Positions 45,696 to 55,534 are shown, counted from the stretch's first letter. The stretch is 64,000 bases of DNA from an uncultured Clostridia bacterium (GCA_934178555.1 CAKPQL010000004.1:28467-92466); one strand, 5' to 3'. Translations and numbers: made by a program. The notes: generated from the sequence alone by a model not told the origin.

Positions 45696-46565
45696 CTAAC
45701 TTTTCTTCACTAAATTTCTGATAAAATTAGAAAATTTTACAAAGCATAATGAAATTTCTAGGTCTTTTGCCACTTTCCTATCATCATATATATTTTTAAA
45801 TATATACTTATAATATGAAACATACTTAATTTTGCTAAATAAATCATTCTTATTTATAAGCAACAATTGCTTAATATATTCTAAAAATCCTATTGGATTT
45901 TCTCTATATTTTATTTCTATATTTTTAGTTAATCCATCTTCCAAATAATCACAAATATATATTATTTCATTAAAATATCTTAGCTTGTAACCATCAAAAG
46001 CTATTTTATTCCAAATTACCGCTTCAGGTAAAAAATTCTCATTATCATATTCTGGGAATCTATACTTTTTCAATATTTCAGTATAGAATATTTCAGCCTT
46101 GTCTCCAGTAATATTATTTTTTAATCTATCAAAGATAATTAAATCTCTATACTTTCCCTTAAATGTTGTTCCTACCTGCTTCTCTTTTGAATATCCTTTT
46201 AATCCTACCACACCAATTATATTGTCATTTGCAGATATGCTTTCTTCCCATTTGATAATTTTCTCCAAAGAATCTTCTAACAAATAATCATCTGAATCTA
46301 CTATAAAAAACAATTCTCCTTTAGCACAATCCAGCCCTTTGTTTATTGCTCTATGTTTTCCTCCATTGCTAACCTTTATATAATTTATGTCAAGCAAATT
46401 TTTATCCTTTAATTTATCAAAGATCTCTTCTGTATTATCTGTTGAACCATCATCAACAACTATCCATTCGAAGTTTTTATATGTTTGGTTTAATAAACTT
46501 TCGTATAATCTATTAATGTAATTTGCCCTATTATATGTTGCTGTAAATACTGTTATTTTTTTCAT
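45696..46565 (-). CDS. Family 2 glycosyltransferase
   Basis: A 289-residue GT-A enzyme with ITVFTATYNRANYINRLYES at the N-terminus, IVVDDGSTDNT near 35 and LFFIVDSDDYLLED near 86. The rest fits Epsilon/EpsE-like glycosyltransferases of capsule clusters. It lies between the other GT2 gene and the acyltransferase. Confidence 0.92.
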   Translation of the reverse strand: MKKITVFTATYNRANYINRLYESLLNQTYKNFEWIVVDDGSTDNTEEIFDKLKDKNLLDINYIKVSNGGKHRAINKGLDCAKGELFFIVDSDDYLLEDSLEKIIKWEESISANDNIIGVVGLKGYSKEKQVGTTFKGKYRDLIIFDRLKNNITGDKAEIFYTEILKKYRFPEYDNENFLPEAVIWNKIAFDGYKLRYFNEIIYICDYLEDGLTKNIEIKYRENPIGFLEYIKQLLLINKNDLFSKIKYVSYYKYIFKNIYDDRKVAKDLEISLCFVKFSNFIRNLVKKS

Positions 46566-46578
46566 AATATCACCTTAT

Positions 46579-47709
46579 TTATAATTCAAATTTATCACAT
46601 ATATTATTAATCACATTAGGAATATAATAAATTATTTTATTTACTTGCTCATTAATTTTAGTAATAAATTTCATATTAGAAAATTTAATAACTATTTTAT
46701 GCCTTAAAGCATCAATCAGTATACAGATTATAAATGTAATAAATGCTTCTATTAATACCGCAAATATTATGTACCAATTATTAATAATTTCATTTATATG
46801 CCAAATTTTAGTATATAAAATTTTACTTAATAATGGTTGTTCGTGTATTAAATATACACCTAATGTATATGGTGATATTCTTTTTATAATAGATATTACT
46901 TTAGTATTTTTTAATTTCAAATTTTTAAAATATAAAAACAAGTATAGTGATGCTAATAATACAAATATAGAATTATATGAAAACCATTTTGTAGCTATTA
47001 TTAGTTCCTTATTATATTTTAACAATACGTATACACTTGCTGTTCTTAAAAAATATATTAATAAACTAAAAGCAAAATATTTTAACAATGGCTTCCTTAT
47101 ATTTCTATCAGAAGATATATGTAATCTTATATATCCTGCTATAAAATATAATGTAGTAAACCACACAATTCCAGTTCCTCCACTAATATCAACCATAAAC
47201 TTAGTTGGTAAAAATGATGGAATTATGCAAAAAATAATAATCATAATAAATAAAAGAATCCTATATTGATTTTTCTTTAGAGTTGATATTAGCAAATTAT
47301 AAAATGGAGATAATATCGACATCACAATATAAACAGATATAAACCAATATCCTTTTGATATTGTTGGTAAAAAAGTATATAATAAATTTTTTATTCCAAT
47401 ATCGGCATTTCCTGATATTAGCAATATTAATCCTATTGTCATAGAATAAAATATAACTTTACCCCATATATTAATTATTCTTCTTATTTTTAGCTTTGAA
47501 TTTACAGAAAAATATCCACTAATTAAAACATAACAATTAACCGCTACGATGCAACAACTCTCTAATATCCAAGCAATATTATTGTTTACACTAAAAACCT
47601 GCGTATAATCTAAAGTTCCAGATTTTGATAAAAAATGCAATATTACTATCATTAGCATAGCTATAATTCTTAACAAATCTAAACTATAATTACGTTCATT
47701 TTTTTCCAT
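46579..47709 (-). CDS. Acyltransferase 3 family membrane protein
   Basis: A 376-residue protein with about ten membrane helices. The N-terminus MEKNERNYSLDLLRIIAML and VILHFLSKSG carry the conserved R and the catalytic-type histidine of the acyltransferase-3 family, which O-acetylates surface sugars. The start is ATG 47709, eight bases after AAGGAG; the longer frame to 47733 would overlap the upstream gene. It probably decorates the polysaccharide made by the cluster. Confidence 0.88.
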   Translation of the reverse strand: MEKNERNYSLDLLRIIAMLMIVILHFLSKSGTLDYTQVFSVNNNIAWILESCCIVAVNCYVLISGYFSVNSKLKIRRIINIWGKVIFYSMTIGLILLISGNADIGIKNLLYTFLPTISKGYWFISVYIVMSILSPFYNLLISTLKKNQYRILLFIMIIIFCIIPSFLPTKFMVDISGGTGIVWFTTLYFIAGYIRLHISSDRNIRKPLLKYFAFSLLIYFLRTASVYVLLKYNKELIIATKWFSYNSIFVLLASLYLFLYFKNLKLKNTKVISIIKRISPYTLGVYLIHEQPLLSKILYTKIWHINEIINNWYIIFAVLIEAFITFIICILIDALRHKIVIKFSNMKFITKINEQVNKIIYYIPNVINNICDKFEL

Positions 47710-47722
47710 TATTTTCTCCTTA

Positions 47723-48781
47723 TTAATTTCCAAAATACATTTGTTTAAATACTGGTATTTGTATTCTTATTCCAGCTACCATAAATGATATAAATACTAT
47801 GAAAAAGAAATACTTCTCTTTTTTATATTTAAAGCTATTAAATAATTCCATTATTTTTTCTAACATAAGAATTAAAAGTAAATCATTAAATCTGAAAAAT
47901 AAAGTATGGTATGGTATACAAAGTATAGTAAAAATAACTATAATATATAAATACTTGTTGTATTTTTTAAAAATATTATTTTCCTTATTAATAATATCAA
48001 AATATATCGATGTAAATATCAAAAATAAAGTTTGGGCAATTCTATATATGTATTGCAAATTTAAAGGTATCTGCCATTTATTAAAATACATTATTATTTT
48101 CATAGTTATCCTATTTAATCCCTCAATTGAGATATATGATATAGGCAACACAATTATTTTAGGAAATACCATCACAATAATAATTGCACTCATTACAGCA
48201 ATTATTAATTTTTTGTTTTTTATACTACTCAATATTCTAAAAGCTAATAAAATAAATGTTGCAGTATGAATTAAGCATGGTAAAACATATAAAATCCAAA
48301 TCCATTTATTATTTTTTCCTTTTATATTCTCTAAGTATAATGCCAAAGCAAATATTATGAAAGCTAATGTATATCTAAAACATCCTGCAATATACACATA
48401 TTCACACAAAGAAAATAGCAACATTCCTACAAAAGTCACTTTGCTATAAGATATTTTTCTTGATTTTGCATAATCTACTAGCATAAACAATGCAATAAAA
48501 TAAAATAAAAATGTTGGCAATACTTGTAATAATTGAAAATTTCCTATTTTTGCTATAATGTAAAAATATAACATTATAACAGGTTCTCCACGAAGCTTAA
48601 AAAAGCCAATAACATCTTTTGTATTAAAAGTCCTCAATTTTTCTAACCAATTATAATATTGATATAAATCATATCCCTGCTTTGGTACCCATAAATACGC
48701 CAATATTGCAAGAGCTAATGCAATGATTAATGATATATAAATCTCTATATGTTTTTTTATATGATTGATAAATCTATCCAT
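47723..48781 (-). CDS. EpsG/Wzy-like polysaccharide polymerase
   Basis: A 352-residue protein with about ten membrane helices and the EpsG-family pattern: KQGYDLYQYYNWLEK near 35, GCFRYTLAFIIFALALYLE near 130 and LIHTATFILLAF near 168. It is the best candidate for polymerising the repeat unit. It starts after GGAGGGG. Confidence 0.85.
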   Translation of the reverse strand: MDRFINHIKKHIEIYISLIIALALAILAYLWVPKQGYDLYQYYNWLEKLRTFNTKDVIGFFKLRGEPVIMLYFYIIAKIGNFQLLQVLPTFLFYFIALFMLVDYAKSRKISYSKVTFVGMLLFSLCEYVYIAGCFRYTLAFIIFALALYLENIKGKNNKWIWILYVLPCLIHTATFILLAFRILSSIKNKKLIIAVMSAIIIVMVFPKIIVLPISYISIEGLNRITMKIIMYFNKWQIPLNLQYIYRIAQTLFLIFTSIYFDIINKENNIFKKYNKYLYIIVIFTILCIPYHTLFFRFNDLLLILMLEKIMELFNSFKYKKEKYFFFIVFISFMVAGIRIQIPVFKQMYFGN

Positions 48782-48789
48782 TACCCCTC

Positions 48790-49911
48790 CTATTTATTAT
48801 AAATTTCTTCTAATGTTTTTATAACGCTTTCAATACTATAGCCATTATTATGCAAAGCTTCAATTGAATTCTCAATATTTCTTTTTTTATAATCTGATTC
48901 TAATATTTTATCTATCCAAATATTGACTCCATCATCTATAGACAAAAAATTTACTAAGCCAATTCCCAAATCTACTTCCCTAGAAACTTTGTCTGAAATC
49001 AAGCATTTAACATCAAAGCCTTGCGCCTCTATAGCAGTCAAAGGTAACCCTTCATACAATGATGGCAACAAAAAAATATCAAATATATTAATATATTCAT
49101 ATACATTTTTTATATTTCCTGTGAACACAATACAATCATCTAAATTTAATTCATCAACTTGATTTTTTATATTCTCAAAATTCTCTCCATCTCCAATAAA
49201 AAACATTTTAAATTGAATATTTCTCTTTTTCATTTCTTTTGCAATTTGTAATAAAAATTTATGATTTTTTATATCTACAAATCTTCCTATATGCCCTATA
49301 ACAAGTTGTCCATCCATTATATTGTATTTTTCTTTTAAATTATTTATATTTTCAATATCACTAGCAATATTTTCTATCTCTTGAATTCTTACAGGATTTT
49401 TTAGAACTATCCCTTTTTTCTTAAATTTTTCTCCAAATAAACATTCTCCTGCCTCTGTTGAACACGCAATTATATGACTAGCATTTTTTATTATCATTTT
49501 CTGTAAAAACAGCTTTTTTAACTTATATTTTAAATTTTTTTCAAAATGATCCATTGCACTATGTGAATGTGCGATTCTTATTTTTATTCCGGCATTTTTT
49601 GCTGCTTTCATAACAAAACCAGAATGTAAAAAAGTATGTGAATGAATAACATCATAATTGCCATCTTTGAATATTTTAGTAAGATATTTTATATATTTGC
49701 CAGCACCTATTTCTTCTATTTTTTTTATTCTCACAATATTACCATTGTGTGCTAAAATTTCATCATCATACCATCCTTTTTCATTAATGTTTACAATAAA
49801 TGTAAATTCGTATTTATCTTTATTAAATTTTTTAAACACATTCATTAACATTGTTTCTGTGCCACCACAATTCATGGAACCTACAAATTGTGCGACTTTA
49901 ATTTTTTGCAT
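48790..49911 (-). CDS. Family 4 glycosyltransferase
   Basis: A 373-residue GT-B enzyme similar to EpsF. The N-terminus has FVGSMNCGGTETMLMNVFKK, the middle IIHSHTFLHSG and AHSHSAMDHFEK, and the C-terminal half IGHIGRFVDIKNHKFLL and FLLPSLYEGLPLTAIEAQ. Donor and acceptor are unknown. The start follows GGAGG. Confidence 0.92.
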   Translation of the reverse strand: MQKIKVAQFVGSMNCGGTETMLMNVFKKFNKDKYEFTFIVNINEKGWYDDEILAHNGNIVRIKKIEEIGAGKYIKYLTKIFKDGNYDVIHSHTFLHSGFVMKAAKNAGIKIRIAHSHSAMDHFEKNLKYKLKKLFLQKMIIKNASHIIACSTEAGECLFGEKFKKKGIVLKNPVRIQEIENIASDIENINNLKEKYNIMDGQLVIGHIGRFVDIKNHKFLLQIAKEMKKRNIQFKMFFIGDGENFENIKNQVDELNLDDCIVFTGNIKNVYEYINIFDIFLLPSLYEGLPLTAIEAQGFDVKCLISDKVSREVDLGIGLVNFLSIDDGVNIWIDKILESDYKKRNIENSIEALHNNGYSIESVIKTLEEIYNK

Positions 49912-49920
49912 TTTTTCCTC

Positions 49921-50754
49921 CTATAAAGTATGCTTTTTTAAATTATTATAATGAATCTTTAAGTAAATTCTTTTTGGTAACATAAAAGTAATTATTGGTT
50001 TAAATGCCCATACATATTTAGTAATTGGAATATGTATTTTCCTAAACCCCCATAATTTAAGCCTAGTTTCATTAAGTCTATTTCTAAAACTTCTTCTCTT
50101 ATAAGCATCATTATCATCTCTCATTTTATACAAACATTCCTTTAAATTATAACATCTATATCCTTCAATATATAATTTAAACCATAAATGATAATCTTCT
50201 ACTCTCAACAATTTTTTTGAAACCGTGTATCCTCCCACTTTTCTTAATGCTTCGCTTTTCATAATACATGGTGCATGATAAATTGGACTTTCTTTTATAA
50301 AATCTTCTTTTTTTACTTCTCCAAACCTGTGGCTTTCACCCCAATCACCATTCTCATCAAAAAAAATCATATTAGAACTAACTAAGTCATAATCAGGATT
50401 ATCTTCCAAAAAATTTATTTCTTTTTCAAATCTCTCAGGTAATGAAACATCATCACCATCTTGTCTCGCTATATATTCGCCTTCTGCTACCTCTAAGCAT
50501 TTATTTAATGTATAATTTAATCCCATATTTTTTTCGTTTGTTAGCACTTTTATTTTTTCAGGATATTTTTCTTGATATTCTAGTGCAATTTTTAGTGTTC
50601 CATCACTTGAACCATCGTCGCACATTATAAATTCCCAATTTTGATAAGTTTGATTAATAATTGATTCTATACTTTCACATAAATATCTTTCATTATTGTA
50701 GATTCCCATTATAATAGAAATTTTAGGCTTTTTGGTTTTACTATTGTTTAACAT
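49921..50754 (-). CDS. Family 2 glycosyltransferase
   Basis: A 277-residue GT-A enzyme with ISIIMGIYNNERYLCESI, FIMCDDGSSDGT and EYIARQDGDDVSLPERF, then HRFGEVK and VEDYHLWFKLY, as in EpsE-like enzymes. I prefer ATG 50754 since an ATG at 50766 sits directly on the AAAGGA site. It overlaps the previous glycosyltransferase gene by 14 bases. Confidence 0.9.
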   Translation of the reverse strand: MLNNSKTKKPKISIIMGIYNNERYLCESIESIINQTYQNWEFIMCDDGSSDGTLKIALEYQEKYPEKIKVLTNEKNMGLNYTLNKCLEVAEGEYIARQDGDDVSLPERFEKEINFLEDNPDYDLVSSNMIFFDENGDWGESHRFGEVKKEDFIKESPIYHAPCIMKSEALRKVGGYTVSKKLLRVEDYHLWFKLYIEGYRCYNLKECLYKMRDDNDAYKRRSFRNRLNETRLKLWGFRKIHIPITKYVWAFKPIITFMLPKRIYLKIHYNNLKKHTL

Positions 50755-51880
50755 TATTATCAACATTCCTTTTATATATTTTTGTCATCTCTTCTAATAC
50801 AACGTCTAGCAAATATTGTTTTATCATTTCTTGATTTATTTTTTTTATTTGATTTTTTTCTTCTTCTTTTATTTCTGATAAATATAATACTTTATTACGA
50901 AACTCTTGGCAATCATTTAAATTAACAACATACCCATTTTCTCCATTTTTTACCAAATCTCTATTTCCTCTACAATTTGTTACTACAAGTGGAAGACCAT
51001 AATACATAGATTCTAATATATTTATAGGTAATCCCTCTCTATTTGAAGAAGAAACAGCTAAATCCGCAATAGCAATTAAATATGGCACATCTTTTCTAAA
51101 ACCTAGAATATGTATTTGTTTAGATAATCCTAATTTTTCAACTAAATTTCTACATTCATTATTTCTAGAATCTCTTCCTGGTAATAATAAATGAATTTTT
51201 TTATTTTCTTCTAAAACAGGTTTTAGTGTATTTATTAACCATGTTTGACGTTTTGTTTTTGTAAATTCAGCTGGATATATTAATACAAAGTCCTCTTTTT
51301 CTATATCTAAACTTTTTCTCAAATTTGTTTTTTCTTCTTCAGTCATATTAAAATCAAATTTTTTAGAATCTAATCCAACTCCTGGAACATAATAAATATG
51401 TTCAGACTTAAACTTTCTTTTAGCTAATTCATAATCTTCTTTATTAATAGTTATTAAATCATCTGTAAACTTTGATAAATATTTTTCTATTGGATAATAC
51501 ACAAGCCAATTTAAAACTGGTGCTCCTTTGTAAAAGTGAAAACCATGTGCAGTGTAAATAACCCTCGTTCCTAATTTGTTTCTTGCACGTTTTGCAGCTA
51601 ATCTCGTCACAACACTTCCCATTGGTGTATGAGTATGAATTATTTCAAATTTTTCTTTATCTATAATTTTTTTTAAATCTTTAATAGCTTTTATATTATT
51701 CCACTTTATTGGACTTCTTTCAAAACTAATTTGATGTTTAACATCACAATAAGGAATTTCCTTAGAAGTATTAGTTGCTACATGTACTTCATATCCCTCT
51801 TCTTTAAAAAACTTTAAATATGGCATATGAAAATTCAATATATGTGAATCCACAGTAGCAGTAAATAAAACTTTTTTCAT
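50741..51880 (-). CDS. Family 4 glycosyltransferase (EpsD-like)
   Basis: A 379-residue GT-B enzyme. FTATVDSHILNFHMPYLKFF at the N-terminus, IIHTHTPMGSVVTRLAAK near 95, ARGFHFYKGAP-like YTAHGFHFYKGAP near 130 and REGLPINILESMYYGLPLV near 290 match the EpsD family, which acts early in repeat-unit assembly. It lies directly after the priming sugar-phosphate transferase. Confidence 0.92.
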   Translation of the reverse strand: MKKVLFTATVDSHILNFHMPYLKFFKEEGYEVHVATNTSKEIPYCDVKHQISFERSPIKWNNIKAIKDLKKIIDKEKFEIIHTHTPMGSVVTRLAAKRARNKLGTRVIYTAHGFHFYKGAPVLNWLVYYPIEKYLSKFTDDLITINKEDYELAKRKFKSEHIYYVPGVGLDSKKFDFNMTEEEKTNLRKSLDIEKEDFVLIYPAEFTKTKRQTWLINTLKPVLEENKKIHLLLPGRDSRNNECRNLVEKLGLSKQIHILGFRKDVPYLIAIADLAVSSSNREGLPINILESMYYGLPLVVTNCRGNRDLVKNGENGYVVNLNDCQEFRNKVLYLSEIKEEEKNQIKKINQEMIKQYLLDVVLEEMTKIYKRNVDNNVKQ

Positions 51881-51907
51881 AACCTTATTTCCTACTTTCT
51901 ATTTAAA

Positions 51908-52561
51908 CTAAACTGCCTCTTGTCCATTATTATTTTGTTTTCCTTCTATGTTATGTTGACTTTCATAATGAGCACGCAACTCATCTAACTCATCCTTTAT
52001 TCCATCTTCTGTTATAGAAGTATTATTCTTTTTAAATACTGATAATATAGTTTTAAAAAATATCATTACATCTACTTTAAATGATATATTATCTACATAC
52101 CATATATCCGCATCTAGTTTTTCTCTAATACTTAATCCATTACGTCCTTTTATTTGTGCCCATCCAGATAAACCAGGCAAAACTTCAAATCTTCTCATTT
52201 CACTTTCCGTAAACCATTTACTATATTCAGTAATCCATGGTCTAGGACCAATAAAAGACATATCTCCTTTGATAATATTTATTAATTGTGGCAATTCGTC
52301 TAAACTTAATTTTCTCAAATATTTTCCTATTTTAGTAGGTGAATTATCTCCAAATTTAACGCCATAATACATAGTTCTAAATTTATATATATAAAAAGGA
52401 TTCCCTTGAAACCCAACTCTTTTTTGTTTAAAAATCACTGGTCCTTCACTATAAATCTTAATTAAACATGCAACAATTAACATTATCGGACAAAATATTA
52501 TTAAAAAAACTGTTGCTAATACAACATCTAATATTCTCTTAATAAATCTTCTGTAATACAT
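51908..52561 (-). CDS. Priming sugar-phosphate transferase of the polysaccharide cluster
   Basis: A 217-residue polyprenol-phosphate sugar-1-phosphate transferase. It has one membrane helix (about 7-30) after MYYRRFIKRILDV, then GPVIFKQKRVGFQGNPFYIYKFRTM, LDELPQLINIIKGDMSFIGPRP and LPGLSGWAQIKGRN, the catalytic core of this family. It starts the chain by loading the lipid carrier. The start is ATG 52561 with AAGGAAGG; a longer frame to 52603 has no support. It is the first gene of the cluster. Confidence 0.93.
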   Translation of the reverse strand: MYYRRFIKRILDVVLATVFLIIFCPIMLIVACLIKIYSEGPVIFKQKRVGFQGNPFYIYKFRTMYYGVKFGDNSPTKIGKYLRKLSLDELPQLINIIKGDMSFIGPRPWITEYSKWFTESEMRRFEVLPGLSGWAQIKGRNGLSIREKLDADIWYVDNISFKVDVMIFFKTILSVFKKNNTSITEDGIKDELDELRAHYESQHNIEGKQNNNGQEAV

Positions 52562-52622
52562 TATTATTCCTTCCTTAATATAAAAACATTCTCTTTTGTT
52601 CATTTACTCTAAAGCCATTAGT

Positions 52623-52651
52623 ATTTTATACCATGAGTATCTAAAAAGCAA
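52623..52651 (-). promoter_or_regulatory. Probable promoter of the polysaccharide cluster
   Basis: Minus strand TTGCTT (52651-52646), 17-base spacer, TAAAAT (52628-52623), about 62 bases before the priming transferase. It is the only clear promoter-like pair in the 218-base gap. Confidence 0.5.
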
Positions 52652-52720
52652 CCTTTTATAACATTTTTTTACTTTTTTATTGCGTTTTTTCAAATCAATT
52701 TACGTTTTACAAGCACACTA

Positions 52721-52762
52721 AAAAAAGATGAGAAATTTTTAATGTATTTACTCATCTTTTTT
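52721..52762. terminator. Terminator after spoIIQ
   Basis: AAAAAAGATGAG and CTCATCTTTTTT form a 12-base stem with an 18-base loop. It follows the spoIIQ stop at 52780 and separates it from the polysaccharide cluster. Confidence 0.85.
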
Positions 52763-52779
52763 ATATATTAAATCTTATG

Positions 52780-53526
52780 TTATTTTAAATATATACTAGG
52801 ATCTACATTTTCATCATTATCAAGAATTTCAAAATGCAAATGGTATTCATCTAGTATTTCAAATGTTGCTGTATTCCCTACAGTTCCTATTGTTTGTCCG
52901 GCTGATACAGTTTGACCTATGGATACAAATTCTGCTGTTAAAAGATTAGAATACACTGTTTTAAATCCTTTGGTATGCTCTATTACAACTGTTAAACCAT
53001 ATCTAGGATCATTTTTTATTGCAGTCACAGTTCCTTGTGCAGATGCTTTTACAACAGTTGCCTTCTCAGCTTTTATATCTACACCTAAATGCGTTACCCA
53101 TTCATCTAATGTTTGAGAATATAATAAATTTTCTTTTGCATATTCTCTCATTATTTCTCCATCCAATGGCATCGTAAATTCCGGCATTGGTTCTTCTACT
53201 ACCACTTGCTGTTTTACTTCGTTAGGAGTTGGAATAGGTGTTGGAGTTTGTTCTACTACCGCTGGTGTTTGTTCTTGTTTGCTTTCTTCTATAGTTTTTC
53301 CTATTTGAGAATTTGCTTCTTCAAGTATGTTAGTTCCATCTTGATTTGCTATCATATCCGCAATTTCATCTGCTTTTAACAAGCTGTTTTCCAAATTTTG
53401 CTTTACTTTATTGCTATACGAAATATAAGTTATTATAAATGCTACTATTGCAATTGCTAAAGTTATAGAAGAAGCTATCATTAACTTTTTAAAGTTACTT
53501 GCTTTTCTGTAATTTTTTCTTGACAT
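52780..53526 (-). CDS. spoIIQ: SpoIIQ-like M23 family protein
   Basis: A 248-residue protein with one membrane helix (about 15-38), a Pro/Gln/Glu linker and a LytM/M23 domain (MPLDGEIMREYAKENL, WVTHLGVDIKAEKATVV, GLTVVIEHTKGF, HLHFEIL). In Clostridia SpoIIQ is the forespore half of the engulfment channel with SpoIIIAH and often keeps the metal ligands, as seen here (THLGVD and HLHF). It follows spoIID, the known clostridial order. The start is ATG 53526 after AAAGGA. A sigma-F-like promoter precedes it. Confidence 0.85.
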   Translation of the reverse strand: MSRKNYRKASNFKKLMIASSITLAIAIVAFIITYISYSNKVKQNLENSLLKADEIADMIANQDGTNILEEANSQIGKTIEESKQEQTPAVVEQTPTPIPTPNEVKQQVVVEEPMPEFTMPLDGEIMREYAKENLLYSQTLDEWVTHLGVDIKAEKATVVKASAQGTVTAIKNDPRYGLTVVIEHTKGFKTVYSNLLTAEFVSIGQTVSAGQTIGTVGNTATFEILDEYHLHFEILDNDENVDPSIYLK

Positions 53527-53561
53527 TAAAATCATTCCTTTCAGTCTTTTTTCTTTAGTTT

Positions 53562-53590
53562 AATTATTTCCTTTTTTATGAAATTTATAC
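53562..53590 (-). promoter_or_regulatory. Sigma-F/G-like promoter of spoIIQ
   Basis: Minus strand GTATA (53590-53586), 14-base spacer, GGAAATAATT (53571-53562). The -10 matches the sigma-F consensus GGnRAnAnTw at all fixed positions; the spacer is one base shorter than the usual 15. It sits between the spoIID stop and spoIIQ, so spoIIQ could be expressed separately in the forespore. Confidence 0.6.
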
Positions 53591-53591
53591 A

Positions 53592-54620
53592 TTATATGTT
53601 TTGTATTTCTACTCCTATATAATAATGTTTTACTATTTCTTCATAATTACTTCCTTGCTTAGCTAATGCATCAGCCCCTGTTTGACTCATTCCTACTCCA
53701 TGCCCATATCCAATTACAGTAAATTTTATCTTATCTCCTTCTATTTGTTGTACCGTAAAATTTGCTGATTTAAGTCCAAAAATACTTCTAGCCTCTACTC
53801 CAGATAAATTTACATTTCCAAATTTGATTGTTTTAATTCTTCCGCTATCAGTACGCTCTATTACTTGAACCGCATCTTCTTTTGAAAAATCTATTTCAAA
53901 TTCACTATGTACAGCCTTTATTTTCTCTATTAACTCACTTCTAGTAATTTCAACCTCCGAATTATATTGTGGATATGCATCCTCTCCCACAGTTGTCACT
54001 ACTTGTAAATATGGATATCCGCTTCCTCCCCAAACATTTAAAGGTATCTCTGTGTTTCCTCCGCTATTCGAATGAAAAAAAGCATTAATTGGCTCTCCTT
54101 CATAAGTAATTATTTTTCCAGCAGTACTATCAACAGCTGTAACTATTTTGTTCCAATATTCTTCTTGTTTCTCTATATCCCATTTTGCCAATCTATCTTC
54201 TTTAGTTATCCAAGCTTGACAACATGTAGAATTATCACATATATCAGCTCCACTATGTTTGCCACCACTATGTTTTATCTTATATATTGTATATGTTCGT
54301 GCAACTATTGCTTGTGCTTTTAGTGCCTCCATTTCATAACTTGCAGGCATTTCAGCTGACACTACTCCATATAAATATGTATCTATAGGAAATTCTTCTA
54401 CTTGCCCAGTTTTATCATGTAATAACTTTATAGTTGCATATTGATTATAGTTATATTGCTCAACTATTGGAGTTTCTGTAGCAATAGGTTGTTGAACTTG
54501 ATTATTAGCTTCAACTACATTAGGAGGAGTTGAGCTTTCAAATTGTATTGTAAATAATATAGGAATTAAAAATATTGATACAATAATCAAAAATAAATAT
54601 ATAGCTATTTTTCTCATCAT
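53592..54620 (-). CDS. spoIID: Stage II sporulation protein D
   Basis: A 342-residue lytic transglycosylase needed for engulfment. A membrane anchor (about 7-24) and short linker are followed by the SpoIID domain: LYGVVSAEMPASYEMEALKA near 88 with the catalytic glutamate, QAIVARTYTIY, the cysteine pair ADICDNSTCCQAW near 128, FFHSNSGGNTE near 182 and GHGVGMSQTGADA near 310. The start is one of two adjacent ATGs (54620 or 54617) after GGAGG. It works with SpoIIQ, encoded next to it. Confidence 0.95.
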   Translation of the reverse strand: MMRKIAIYLFLIIVSIFLIPILFTIQFESSTPPNVVEANNQVQQPIATETPIVEQYNYNQYATIKLLHDKTGQVEEFPIDTYLYGVVSAEMPASYEMEALKAQAIVARTYTIYKIKHSGGKHSGADICDNSTCCQAWITKEDRLAKWDIEKQEEYWNKIVTAVDSTAGKIITYEGEPINAFFHSNSGGNTEIPLNVWGGSGYPYLQVVTTVGEDAYPQYNSEVEITRSELIEKIKAVHSEFEIDFSKEDAVQVIERTDSGRIKTIKFGNVNLSGVEARSIFGLKSANFTVQQIEGDKIKFTVIGYGHGVGMSQTGADALAKQGSNYEEIVKHYYIGVEIQNI

Positions 54621-54688
54621 TTCCTCCTTTTATATTGAACGACAAAATGTCGTTTTCTCCAATAATCTTTAAACACACATAAATCATT

Positions 54689-55402
54689 TTATGATGCTAA
54701 TTTATCTTTCATGTAATCTAAAACTTTTCTTTCTATTCTTGATACCTGTACTTGTGTTATTCCAAGCATTTTAGATACTTGCGTCTGAGTTTTCCCTCTA
54801 TAATATCTTAATAATATTATCTGCTTTTCCCTATCTTTTAGTCCATTTATTAAATCTTTCAGTGCAATTTTCTCTACTATATTTGCCATTTCGTCCTTTT
54901 TATTTTCAATTTGCTCAATCTTTTTTACACTATTTTTATCTCCTTCATTATAAGCTTCCTCATTGATAGATTCTATCGGTCTTGACGCTTCTAAGGCTAA
55001 ATTAATATCTTCTACTGTAACTCCTAGCATCTCTGACATTTTATTTATTGTAAGTTCATCCTTATATTGGTTTTGTAGCTCTCTTATTTTTATCGCTAAT
55101 TCTTTTATACTTCTACTTACTTTAATCATTCCGTCGTCTCTTATAAATCTTTTTATCTCTCCTAGTATATATGGTACTGCATATGTAGATATTTTGGTTT
55201 CAAAGTTCACATCATATCTTTGTATCGCTTTTATAAAACCCAAACACCCAATTTGATACAAATCTTCTGCTTCATATCCTCTTCCAACAAATCTCTTGAC
55301 AATACTCCAAACCAATCCAGAATTTTTTTCTATTATACTTGTCATTGCTCCCATATCTTTATTCTGTGCTTTTAGTATCTCATCTACTTTTGTTTCATAC
55401 AT
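54689..55402 (-). CDS. sigF: RNA polymerase sigma-F factor
   Basis: A 237-residue sporulation sigma factor. Region 2 (GLVWSIVKRFVGRGYEAEDLYQIGCLGF), region 3 (IKVSRSIKEL) and region 4 (LLRYYRGKTQTQVSKMLGITQVQVSRIE) are all present. The sequence fits sigma-F/G; the spoIIAA and spoIIAB genes upstream make it sigma-F. It is separated from spoIIAB by 278 bases, unusual for this operon, because a GC-rich repeat has been placed there. Confidence 0.95.
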   Translation of the reverse strand: MYETKVDEILKAQNKDMGAMTSIIEKNSGLVWSIVKRFVGRGYEAEDLYQIGCLGFIKAIQRYDVNFETKISTYAVPYILGEIKRFIRDDGMIKVSRSIKELAIKIRELQNQYKDELTINKMSEMLGVTVEDINLALEASRPIESINEEAYNEGDKNSVKKIEQIENKKDEMANIVEKIALKDLINGLKDREKQIILLRYYRGKTQTQVSKMLGITQVQVSRIERKVLDYMKDKLAS

Positions 55403-55534
55403 ATATACACTCCTTATTCACATTCATTTGTAATCAATTATTTTATAAACATTAAAATATATAATATAAAAATCGAACACCCGCTTCTACTGTTTTTTAT
55501 AGTAAATACAGTTATTATCGTAGCGATATATTAA

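Noticed and set aside
54638..54654. AACGACA-n3-TGTCGTT hairpin before spoIID as a sigma-F operon terminator
   Set aside because: The stem is only 7 bases and lacks a T-tract; it may be a weak regulatory hairpin at most.
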